DNA of 64,000 bases. Source: Hymenobacter siberiensis. Lineage in GTDB: Bacteria; Bacteroidota; Bacteroidia; Cytophagales; Hymenobacteraceae. The notes under the pieces are model-generated. The model made no database searches. It saw only the letters and a program-made list of their open reading frames with translations, and was not told the DNA's origin. Below, piece by piece: positions 55,793 through 62,906 of the stretch; position 1 is the stretch's first letter; each line of letters starts with the position of its first letter. The position numbers and the translations under genes are program-made. The stretch lies in assembly GCF_018967845.1 (NCBI RefSeq), contig NZ_JAHLZZ010000001.1:4645306-4709305 (forward strand), given 5' to 3'.

Positions 55793-56887
55793 ATGACGCC
55801 CTCGCTTACCCCTCCTGCCCCCGATCTATCGCTGAGCTACACCCACCAGGGCTTTCAGCCCGTGGCGTGGTTCTATGCCACTTTCGGCGCGTTGCCGCGC
55901 CGTGAAATCTACCAGCTGGCCTCTACCGAGGCACGGCAGGTTGTGCTCACCGCCCTTGCCGAAACCCACGACCTGGACCGCGCCACCGTGATGCAATCGG
56001 TGTACGTGGAGGAAGTGGGCAAGGCTCCCGAGCTGCAGTACCAAGCCCTGACGCTGGCCCCGCACGTGCTGCTGTGGTTTTACGACCGCGGCATTTACGG
56101 CGACCAGGCGGCCCAGCTCTACTATTCACCCCAGACCGACCCGGCCCTGCTGGCCCAGCTGCGCGCCCTGCTCACGGCCCACCTCGAAACCGGCAAAGTC
56201 GAGCGCAAGCGCATTCAGGTGCTGCGCCTCAGTACCGGCGACCTGGAGTTCAGCCCCCTACCCATCACCATTCCGGCGCTGAATCTGGCCACGCACTACA
56301 ACGACGACCTGCTGCCCGCCCACGAAACCATTGTGCAGCGCCTGCAGAAGCCCAACGACAAGGGCATTATCATCCTCTACGGCCCGCCCGGCAACGGCAA
56401 AACCAGCTACATCCGCCACCTCTGCGGCCTCACCGATAAGCCCAAGCTGTTCATCCCGCCCAATCTGGCGGCCCGCATCGCCGACCCCGAATTCATCAAC
56501 CAGCTCCACGACAACACCAATTCCATCCTGCTGATTGAGGATGCCGAGGAGCTGCTAACAAAGCGCGATGGGCCCGGCGGCAACGCCGTGAGCAACCTGC
56601 TGAACCTGTCCGACGGCCTGCTGTCCGACGGCTTCCACATTCAGATTATCTGCACGTTCAACACCGAGCTTTCGCGCATCGACAAGGCCCTACTGCGCAA
56701 GGGCCGGCTCATTGCGGCCTATCATTTTGGCCCCCTGGCGGCCAACAAGGCCCAGGCCCTGGGCACCACGCTGGGCCTGACCGACCCCATTACGGAGCCA
56801 ACTTCCCTGGCCGAGCTCTACAACCGCGAGCCCAATACCTTTACCGAACTGGAGGCCAATGGCAAACGCATTGGTTTCAGCCGCTAA
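55793..56887 (+). CDS. AAA-family ATPase with a novel N-terminal domain
   Basis: A 364-residue protein. The Walker A motif GPPGNGKTSYIRHL begins at residue 197 and Walker B ILLIEDAEELL at 245. QIICTFNTELSRIDKALLRK followed by GRL is the sensor/arginine-finger region (second region of homology). The ~190 residues in front form an uncharacterised region (EVGKAPELQYQALTLAPHVL, FYDRGIYGDQAAQLYYS). It may be a chaperone-like or BCS1-like ATPase; there is no membrane anchor. It directly follows the transporter gene. Confidence 0.8.
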   Translation: MTPSLTPPAPDLSLSYTHQGFQPVAWFYATFGALPRREIYQLASTEARQVVLTALAETHDLDRATVMQSVYVEEVGKAPELQYQALTLAPHVLLWFYDRGIYGDQAAQLYYSPQTDPALLAQLRALLTAHLETGKVERKRIQVLRLSTGDLEFSPLPITIPALNLATHYNDDLLPAHETIVQRLQKPNDKGIIILYGPPGNGKTSYIRHLCGLTDKPKLFIPPNLAARIADPEFINQLHDNTNSILLIEDAEELLTKRDGPGGNAVSNLLNLSDGLLSDGFHIQIICTFNTELSRIDKALLRKGRLIAAYHFGPLAANKAQALGTTLGLTDPITEPTSLAELYNREPNTFTELEANGKRIGFSR

Positions 56888-56941
56888 AAAAAGCTCAACA
56901 ATACAAGATTAGTATAAAAACAGTCTGCTTTTGGTATAAAG

Positions 56942-56977
56942 AAAAAGCCCGCTCTGCATGCGCAGAGCGGGCTTTTT
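56942..56977. terminator. Bidirectional hairpin terminator
   Basis: AAAAAGCCCGCTCTGC and GCAGAGCGGGCTTTTT with the loop ATGC. Serves the AAA gene and the convergent ndk. Confidence 0.88.
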
Positions 56978-56998
56978 GCTACCTTGCGGCGGCTGGAA

Positions 56999-57409
56999 TT
57001 ACTTGTTGCCGAAGTAGAATTCGCCTTCAATCTGCGCGTTTTCGTCCGAATCCGAGCCGTGCACGGCGTTGGCTTCGATGCTCTTGGCGTACTTTTTCCG
57101 GATGGTGCCTTCCTCGGCGTTGGCCGGGTTGGTAGCGCCGATGAGGGTACGGAAATCAGCTACAGCATTTTCTTTTTCGAGAATAGCCGCCACAATGGGG
57201 CCGCTCGACATGTATTTCACGAGGTCGTTGTAGAACGGACGCTCGGCGTGCACGGCGTAGAACTGGCCGGCGCGCTCGGCGCTGAGGTTGAGTTTCTGGA
57301 GCTCCACGATACGGAAGCCGCCGGCCTCAATCATGCTCAGGATGCCACCAATGTGGTTTTCCTGAACGGCATCGGGCTTAATCATCGTGAATGTGCGGTT
57401 GGTGGCCAT
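56999..57409 (-). CDS. ndk: Nucleoside-diphosphate kinase
   Basis: A 136-residue enzyme that equilibrates nucleoside di- and triphosphates. FTMIKPDAVQENHIGGILSM is the N-terminal motif, and the phosphohistidine site is NAVHGSDSDENAQIEGEFYF. VKYMSSGPIVAAILEKENAV and FRTLIGATNPANAEEGTIRK are standard. ATG 57409 gives the usual length. A -7-like box lies about 46 bp upstream. It is a single gene in divergent position to nrnA. Confidence 0.95.
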   Translation of the reverse strand: MATNRTFTMIKPDAVQENHIGGILSMIEAGGFRIVELQKLNLSAERAGQFYAVHAERPFYNDLVKYMSSGPIVAAILEKENAVADFRTLIGATNPANAEEGTIRKKYAKSIEANAVHGSDSDENAQIEGEFYFGNK

Positions 57410-57454
57410 TGCGTTGGTCGGGGGAGAGTGGGGGTTGAAAAAAGTATTGAGCCA

Positions 57455-57462
57455 CAAAAGTA
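57455..57462 (-). promoter_or_regulatory. Possible -7 box for ndk
   Basis: TACTTTTG on the minus strand, 46 bp upstream of the ndk ATG. The upstream TTTG copy is only a few bases away, not at a -33 distance, so the call rests on the -7 match alone. Confidence 0.4.
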
Positions 57463-57634
57463 GCAACAAAGCGCACGGGTTGCTTTGGCCGGGTTCTACC
57501 CGCCGTTGAGATACTTGAAGAGAACCTTCCGCAGGCAGTGCGTTGTTGAGAACGGATTTATGCCGACTTTTGCCGCCCCAATTATTCGTAAGCCACCGGC
57601 CCTCAGTTCCGTTTCCGGGCCATTCACGTTGTCG

Positions 57635-58681
57635 ATGTCTAGTTCCATTTCCGCGCTGCAAGCCTTGCTGGCGCAGCCCAAACAGATTGTTATTACCACC
57701 CACCACAAGCCCGACGCCGACGCGCTGGGTTCGTCACTGGCCTGGGCCGGGTATCTGAAGCAGCAGGGCCACCACGTCACGGTGGTCACGCCGTCCGATT
57801 ATCCGGCCTTCCTCAATTGGATGGAGGGCAACGACGAAGTCGTTGTTTACGACAAGCGCCGGAACGACCGGCAGGTGCGCGACCTCATTGCCCGCGCCGA
57901 GGTTATCTGCTGCCTCGATTTTAGCTGCCTGGGCCGCATCAATGAGCTGGGCGAATACATCCGGGTGGCCAGCGCCACCAAGGTGCTGGTAGACCACCAC
58001 CAGGAGCCCGAGGACTTTGCCGACATCACGTTCTCGGTGCCCACGGCAGCCGCTACGGCTGAGCTGATTTTTGAAATCATCCGCGACCTGGGCCACCAGG
58101 ACCTAATCACCAAGGGCATGGGCGAGGCGCTGTACGCGGGCATTATGACCGATACGGGCTCGTTCCGCCACCCCAGCACCTCGCGCAACGTGCATTTGAT
58201 TATTGCCGAGCTGCTCAAGGTGAACATCGACCTCTCGTCGGTGCACCGCCGCATCTACGACTCGCACTCCGAAATCCGCCTGCGTTTTTTGGGCTTCGTA
58301 CTGAAGGATAAGCTGGTGGTGAACCGCGAGTTCAACACGGCCTACATCGCTATTACGCAGGACGAACTGCGCCAGTACCAGAGCAAAACCGGCGACACCG
58401 AAGGCCTGGTAAACTACGCCCTGAGCATTGAGGGCATCCTTTTCGCGGCGGTTTTCATTGACCGCGGCGTGGCCGTCAAAATTTCTTTTCGCTCGGTGGG
58501 CAGCTTCTCTGTCAGCGACTTTTCGCGCAGGCATTTCGACGGCGGCGGGCACCACAATGCCTCCGGCGGCATCAGCTACCTGCCCCTCGATGCAACCGTG
58601 GACCGCTTCCTCAGCATCCTGCCCGAATACAAGGAACAATTAACGGGCGTACCCGCTGCCGTAGCGCCGCCAGTGGCGTAA
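57635..58681 (+). CDS. nrnA: DHH-family phosphoesterase (NrnA-like oligoribonuclease/pAp phosphatase)
   Basis: A 348-residue DHH/DHHA1 enzyme that would degrade very short RNAs and 3'-phosphoadenosine 5'-phosphate. Metal motifs are VITTHHKPDADALGSSLAWA, ICCLDFSCLGRINELGEY, and VLVDHHQEPEDFADITFS (DHH). The DHHA1 substrate motif is FDGGGHHNASGGISYLP near the C-terminus. ATG 57635 is chosen because the open frame upstream (from 57485) overlaps the ndk leader. The FKBP gene at 58719 follows after 37 bp; a similar DHH-FKBP order is seen near gldI in flavobacteria. Confidence 0.92.
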   Translation: MSSSISALQALLAQPKQIVITTHHKPDADALGSSLAWAGYLKQQGHHVTVVTPSDYPAFLNWMEGNDEVVVYDKRRNDRQVRDLIARAEVICCLDFSCLGRINELGEYIRVASATKVLVDHHQEPEDFADITFSVPTAAATAELIFEIIRDLGHQDLITKGMGEALYAGIMTDTGSFRHPSTSRNVHLIIAELLKVNIDLSSVHRRIYDSHSEIRLRFLGFVLKDKLVVNREFNTAYIAITQDELRQYQSKTGDTEGLVNYALSIEGILFAAVFIDRGVAVKISFRSVGSFSVSDFSRRHFDGGGHHNASGGISYLPLDATVDRFLSILPEYKEQLTGVPAAVAPPVA

Positions 58682-58686
58682 CTTTG
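58679..58686 (+). promoter_or_regulatory. Possible -7 box for the FKBP cluster
   Basis: TAACTTTG overlaps the nrnA stop codon (TAA, 58679-58681) and lies 32 bp before the first FKBP ATG. No TTG at -33. Confidence 0.35.
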
Positions 58687-58718
58687 AACCGTATCTGACC
58701 CTCACTTTTTTAATTTTC

Positions 58719-59762
58719 ATGCGTTTTACCTCCCGCTCTGCGCGGCAGCTGGCCCTGGCGGCCGGCGTGCTGAGCTTCGCTTCCCTCACCGCCTGCAACA
58801 AAGGCGGGGGTGACTTTGCCAAGACCAAGTCCGGCATCGAGTACAAGATTTTCAAAAAAGTCGGAAACAGCTACGAGCGGCGCGAAATCGGCCCCGACGG
58901 CGACCCGACCTACAAGGACCGCGTGGGCAAGTTTCTGCTCGGCAACATGCAGTACCGCACCGGCAAGGACTCGGTGCTTCAGAACACCCGCCGCGACGTG
59001 GGCATGCCCGTGCCCCTGCCCCTGCAGGAGCTGAAGCAGAAAGGCATGCCCGACGAGGCCCTGTCCATGCTCCAGCCCGGCGACAGCGGCGTGTTCCGCT
59101 TCCAGGTCGATTCGCTCATCAAGCCCAAGTCGGGCCAGCCCGTGCCCCCCTTCCTGAAGCGCGGCGGCAACGTAGTGCAGATGTTTGTATCGACCACCAA
59201 CAAGCTCATCACGCAGGAAGAAGCTCAGGCGATGCAGCCCGAGCTGCAAAAGCGCGCCATGGCCGCCCAGCTGAAGCAGCGCATGGCCTCGCCCGAGTAC
59301 GCCAAGCAGATGCAGGCCCAGAAAGACGCCCAGGCGAAGGCCCTGGCCGAGCCGGCCGTGCAGGCCCAGATGAAAAAGGACGATGCCCTGCTGCAGGAAT
59401 ACATCAAGAAAAATGGCCTCACCGTGCAGAAAACGCCATCGGGCGTCTACTACCAGGTGCTGAAGCCCGGCACCGGCGCTACGCCCAAAGCCGGCCAGAC
59501 CGTGAGCGTGAACTACAACGGCACGCTGCTCAGCGGCAAGCAGTTTGACTCGTCGGACAAAGCCGGCAAGCCCATTGACTTCCCCATCGGCCAGGGTGCC
59601 GTAATTCCGGGTTGGGACGAGGGCATTGCCCTGCTCAACAAGGGCAGCCGCGCCATTCTGCTCATTCCTTCGGCGCTGGCCTATGGCACGCGTGGGGCCG
59701 GGGCCGACATTCCCGCCAATGCGCCCCTGCGCTTTGAAGTGGAACTTGTTGACGTTCAATAA
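58719..59762 (+). CDS. FKBP-type prolyl isomerase, lipoprotein, two FKBP-like domains
   Basis: A 347-residue protein. The signal ends in a lipobox (SFASLTACNKGG), so it is a lipoprotein. Residues about 35-160 form a degenerate FKBP-like domain (YKIFKKVGNSYERREIGPDG ... MLQPGDSGVFRFQVDSLI). A helical charged linker follows (MQPELQKRAMAAQLKQRMAS). The C-terminal FKBP domain, about 240-347, is complete: TVSVNYNGTLLSGKQFDSSD, PIDFPIGQGAVIPGWDEGIA and IPSALAYGTRGAGADIPANA. It is closely similar to the fourth FKBP gene at 61022. It should fold outer-membrane or periplasmic proteins. Confidence 0.88.
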   Translation: MRFTSRSARQLALAAGVLSFASLTACNKGGGDFAKTKSGIEYKIFKKVGNSYERREIGPDGDPTYKDRVGKFLLGNMQYRTGKDSVLQNTRRDVGMPVPLPLQELKQKGMPDEALSMLQPGDSGVFRFQVDSLIKPKSGQPVPPFLKRGGNVVQMFVSTTNKLITQEEAQAMQPELQKRAMAAQLKQRMASPEYAKQMQAQKDAQAKALAEPAVQAQMKKDDALLQEYIKKNGLTVQKTPSGVYYQVLKPGTGATPKAGQTVSVNYNGTLLSGKQFDSSDKAGKPIDFPIGQGAVIPGWDEGIALLNKGSRAILLIPSALAYGTRGAGADIPANAPLRFEVELVDVQ

Positions 59763-59851
59763 TCCTTCTTACTGTTACTGATTCCGGCCAACGGGCGGCA
59801 CGGCACTATTGCCCGGGCTCCGTTGGTCGGAATCTTTTTATCCGCTTCGCC

Positions 59852-60448
59852 ATGAATAAAATTCTGCTCCGTGCACACCACCTGGTGCTGGGTGCCTGCC
59901 TGCTGCTCGCCGCTCCGGCCCTTTGGAGCTGCAACTCGCAAACGACCTACCAGAAGCAGGTGGCTGAACACCAGAATCAGCTGAAAATCATCGACGAGGA
60001 TACGATTCATAAGTATCTGGACAAGCGTAATCTGCTGAAAAAAGCCCGCCGCACCAACTCCGGCCTGTACGTGGTGGACAGCGTGGCGGGCACCGGCCTG
60101 GCCGTTACCACGGGCAAGCAGGTGCGTGTGAAGTACATCGGGCGGTTTCTGAGCAACGGCGCGCACCCGGCCTCCACGGGCTACCCGGCTTCGTATGGCA
60201 ACCCCAACTATCCACAGGGTACTATTTTCGATAATTCCTCGGAGAATCATACCCAGTGTGGCTGTGTGGTATTCACGGGTGGCAGCGGGGCTATTCCCGG
60301 TTTCAACGAAGGCTTGTTGCTGATGCGCCAGGGCGACCGGAAGTTGTTGCTTATTCCCTCCTATCTGGCCTACGGCCCCACCGGTTCAGCTTCCATCCCC
60401 GCCGATTCGGCGTTGATGTTTGACGTAGAAATCCTCGAAGTATTTTAA
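59852..60448 (+). CDS. FKBP-type prolyl isomerase, lipoprotein, single domain
   Basis: A 198-residue lipoprotein with the lipobox PALWSCNSQT. One FKBP domain runs from about residue 70 to the end: VRVKYIGRFLSNG, then an insertion rich in Tyr/Gly/Pro (HPASTGYPASYGNPNYPQGT), FDNSSENHTQCGCVVFTGG, GAIPGFNEGLLLMRQGDRKL and IPSYLAYGPTGSASIPADSA. The insertion and the paired Cys in CGC are unusual for FKBP. It is the second of four consecutive FKBP genes; the next begins 8 bp after the stop. Confidence 0.87.
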   Translation: MNKILLRAHHLVLGACLLLAAPALWSCNSQTTYQKQVAEHQNQLKIIDEDTIHKYLDKRNLLKKARRTNSGLYVVDSVAGTGLAVTTGKQVRVKYIGRFLSNGAHPASTGYPASYGNPNYPQGTIFDNSSENHTQCGCVVFTGGSGAIPGFNEGLLLMRQGDRKLLLIPSYLAYGPTGSASIPADSALMFDVEILEVF

Positions 60449-60455
60449 GTCTGCC

Positions 60456-60977
60456 ATGCACGGCACCACGGGAATCGCACGGGGAATAGGCAGCCTGCTG
60501 GCCTTGCTGCTGCTTAGCGGCCCGGCAGCCCAGGCCCAGGATGCTCCCAAGCCGGCCGTGCCCACTACGCCCATTGTCTCCGCCACCGGAGCCAGCCCCG
60601 ATACCGCGCACCTCGCTCCGCAGTTTACGCCGGGCGGGGTGCGTTTTATTTTTCGGGAGCGTGGCACGGGGGCGCTGGCCCGGCCTGGCCAGCGCGTAGC
60701 CGTGCGCTACACCGGTTTCCTGCCCGACGGCCATATTTTTGACGCGACGGCCGCCTCGGGTGGGCCGGTGCGGTTTCGGGTGGGCCGCAAGGAAGTCATC
60801 GCGGGCTGGGACAAATTGTTGCCCCTGCTGCCCGTGGGCTCCCGGGTGCGCGCCTGGATACCGGCCGCGCTAGCCTACGGCGCAGCCGGCGTGCGCGACC
60901 CCGACGATGAATCTCATTACTTAATTCCTCCCGATACTGACCTGGTATTCGAGTTGCAGGTTGTGAGCGTCCGGTAA
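60456..60977 (+). CDS. FKBP-type prolyl isomerase, single domain
   Basis: A 173-residue secreted protein. A signal peptide (IGSLLALLLLSGPAAQAQDA) is followed by a Pro/Thr-rich stretch and one FKBP domain (VAVRYTGFLPDGHIFDATAA, VIAGWDKLLPLLPVGSRVRA, IPAALAYGAAGVRDPDDESH, LVFELQVVSV). The active-site aromatic positions are kept in part. No lipobox Cys is seen, so it is soluble periplasmic, unlike its neighbours. It starts 8 bp after the second FKBP stop. Confidence 0.86.
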   Translation: MHGTTGIARGIGSLLALLLLSGPAAQAQDAPKPAVPTTPIVSATGASPDTAHLAPQFTPGGVRFIFRERGTGALARPGQRVAVRYTGFLPDGHIFDATAASGGPVRFRVGRKEVIAGWDKLLPLLPVGSRVRAWIPAALAYGAAGVRDPDDESHYLIPPDTDLVFELQVVSVR

Positions 60978-61021
60978 GACTTCATGCGGCCGCTCATCCT
61001 TCCAGAACCTTACTTAGAACA

Positions 61022-61975
61022 ATGCGAAATCTGTTTTTTGCCGCGTTAGGGGCCCTGTTTAGCTTAGCCCAGGTGGCGCAGGCACAGGCGCCGGCTACTG
61101 ATTTCTCCCGCCTGCCCGCAGGCACGGAGTACCGCCTCTTCCGCAAAGATGCCACCGGGCACTATCAGCCCCGCGCCCTCGCGCCCACCGATGCGCCCTA
61201 CGCCAGCCGGGCCGGCCAGGTCCTGACGGTATTCATGGAATTCCGTACGGGCCGCGACTCGGTGCTTATGAACTCGCGCCAGCTGCAGCCGCTGCCCCAG
61301 CCGGTGGCTCTGCCCGCGCAGGTTACCTCCGGCAGCCTGGAGGAAGCCCTGGGCCTGCTGCTGCCCGGCGACAGCGCCATCTTCCGCTTCCCGGCCGATA
61401 CCGTGTTTGCGAAAACCTTCCGCCAGCCCGTACCGCCGTTTCTGCGCCGGAGCGGCAACAAGCTGGTCGTATTGGCCAGCGCCCGCGAGCTAGTGACGAT
61501 GGCCGAAATGACGGCCCGCCAGCAGAAGCTGCAGGAAGAAAGCGTCCGGCAGGGCAAGGCACTGGCCGCCGCACAAATGACCAAGGACGTGGCTACCATT
61601 CAGGCCTACCTGAAAAAGAACAAGGCCACTGCCAAGAAAACGACGGGCGGCACCTATTACATCCTCAAGAAGCTCGGCACCGGCCTGCCGCCCAAAACCG
61701 GCCAGACGGTGCGCGTGCTTTACCGGGGCACGGTGCTGGCCACGGGGCAGGAGTTCGACTCTTCGGCCAAGCACGGCAACGAGCCCATTTCCTTCGTGCT
61801 GGGCCAGGGCCAGGTAATTCCGGGCTGGGACCAGGGCATTGCTATGCTCAACAAAAGCAGCAAGGCAGTATTGCTCATTCCGTCGCCCCTGGCATATGGC
61901 CCCCGCGGTGCCGGCGCCGACATTCCCGCCAACGCCGTGCTCCGCTTCGAGGTGGAACTGGTTGACTTCAAATAA
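61022..61975 (+). CDS. FKBP-type prolyl isomerase, two FKBP-like domains, paralog of the first
   Basis: A 317-residue protein. The signal peptide (MRNLFFAALGALFSLAQVAQ then AQA) has no lipobox. The layout repeats that of the gene at 58719: a degenerate N-terminal FKBP-like part (FRTGRDSVLMNSRQLQPLPQ, LLLPGDSAIFRFPADTVF), a helical linker (TARQQKLQEESVRQGKALAA), then a full FKBP domain (VRVLYRGTVLATGQEFDSSA, VIPGWDQGIAMLNKSSKAVL, YGPRGAGADIPANAVLRFEV). It ends the FKBP cluster, which is closed by a long terminator hairpin. Confidence 0.87.
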   Translation: MRNLFFAALGALFSLAQVAQAQAPATDFSRLPAGTEYRLFRKDATGHYQPRALAPTDAPYASRAGQVLTVFMEFRTGRDSVLMNSRQLQPLPQPVALPAQVTSGSLEEALGLLLPGDSAIFRFPADTVFAKTFRQPVPPFLRRSGNKLVVLASARELVTMAEMTARQQKLQEESVRQGKALAAAQMTKDVATIQAYLKKNKATAKKTTGGTYYILKKLGTGLPPKTGQTVRVLYRGTVLATGQEFDSSAKHGNEPISFVLGQGQVIPGWDQGIAMLNKSSKAVLLIPSPLAYGPRGAGADIPANAVLRFEVELVDFK

Positions 61976-61996
61976 CCGGATTAAGCCGTTAAGCTT

Positions 61997-62077
61997 AAAA
62001 AAAGCTGTCCTGTGCTTGTCAGAAACCAGACGCCTACCGGCATACTGGTTTCTGACAAGCACAGGACAGCTTTTTTT
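61997..62077. terminator. Long bidirectional hairpin terminator
   Basis: AAAAAAAGCTGTCCTGTGCT and the following TGTCAGAAACCAG pair with CTGGTTTCTGACAAGCACAG and GACAGCTTTTTTT. The stem is over 30 bp and ends both the FKBP cluster and the convergent recO. Confidence 0.9.
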
Positions 62078-62795
62078 AGTTGAGAACCTGCGACAGGATT
62101 TCCAGGGAGCGGATTTCGCCCATCTGCTCCACGTGCAACTGGTAGTAGCGGATGAGCACGTTCAGTAGCTCATGGCGCACGCGGCCGTTGGGGATGGTGC
62201 TGGTGGCGGGGGCGCGCAACAGCTCGTCGAAATAGCCATCGAACTCGTGCAGCCGCAGCGTGGCCGGGCCGGTCACGCCCTTGGCAGTGGCCGCGTGGCC
62301 CGCCATAATCACCTGGTCGGTCAGTTCACTGCCAGAACTGATGCCAAACCCCAGGTAAGCAGCCAGTTGGAGCATAAACCCCAGCGCAAAATTCTCGCTG
62401 CCCGCTGCTTGCCGGTCAAAGTCCAGGATGGAATCGTGCAGAAATTTAAACAGCGCTTCGTTCTGCTCTTCCTCGCGCACGACCCGGCCCAGCACTTCCG
62501 ACAGAAACAGCACCACGCTGCTTTTGTGCACGTCGTAAGGCAGCGTCTGGAAGGGCTCGGCGCACCGGAACTCCGACAGCCGCGTGAGGCCGCTGCTGCC
62601 CCGGGCCACGTAGGCCACCAACTCCAGCAGCGTGAAGGGCTGAAACAGGGCTATGCGCCCCGGCGGCTTGGCCTTGCGCACGCCATTCACCACGTAGGTC
62701 TGCACGCCCAGCCGCTCGGTGTACACCCGGGCGATAATGCTCGTTTCGCGGTATTTGAGGTAGCTAAGGACAATGCCCCGTGTCTTAATCAGCAT
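62076..62795 (-). CDS. recO: DNA repair protein RecO
   Basis: A 239-residue recombination mediator that loads RecA with RecR. The start MLIKTRGIVLSYLKYRETSI is the OB-fold N-terminus typical of RecO, followed by the VNGVRKAKPPGRIALFQPFT strand region. The helical C-terminal half has no zinc cysteines. The gene is transcribed from the side of porZ, with 111 bp between the two that hold palindrome W8, and ends in the long terminator at 61997. Confidence 0.92.
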   Translation of the reverse strand: MLIKTRGIVLSYLKYRETSIIARVYTERLGVQTYVVNGVRKAKPPGRIALFQPFTLLELVAYVARGSSGLTRLSEFRCAEPFQTLPYDVHKSSVVLFLSEVLGRVVREEEQNEALFKFLHDSILDFDRQAAGSENFALGFMLQLAAYLGFGISSGSELTDQVIMAGHAATAKGVTGPATLRLHEFDGYFDELLRAPATSTIPNGRVRHELLNVLIRYYQLHVEQMGEIRSLEILSQVLN

Positions 62796-62803
62796 GCTAT
62801 ATT

Positions 62804-62896
62804 AATGTGAAAACATGGAAAATGTGGAAATGCGGAGATTTTCAACTGGCTTGCAACTGGCACATTTCCACGTTTCCCAGATTTCCACATTTCCCA
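62804..62896. repeat. Word-iterating palindrome W8 (AATGTGGAAATG)
   Basis: The left arm iterates AATGTGAAAACATGGAAAAT and ATGTGGAAATG; the right arm CATTTCCACGTTTCCCAGAT and TTCCACATTTCCCAC is its complement. It fills the gap between porZ and recO. Confidence 0.85.
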
Positions 62897-62906
62897 CACG
62901 CTCAAC

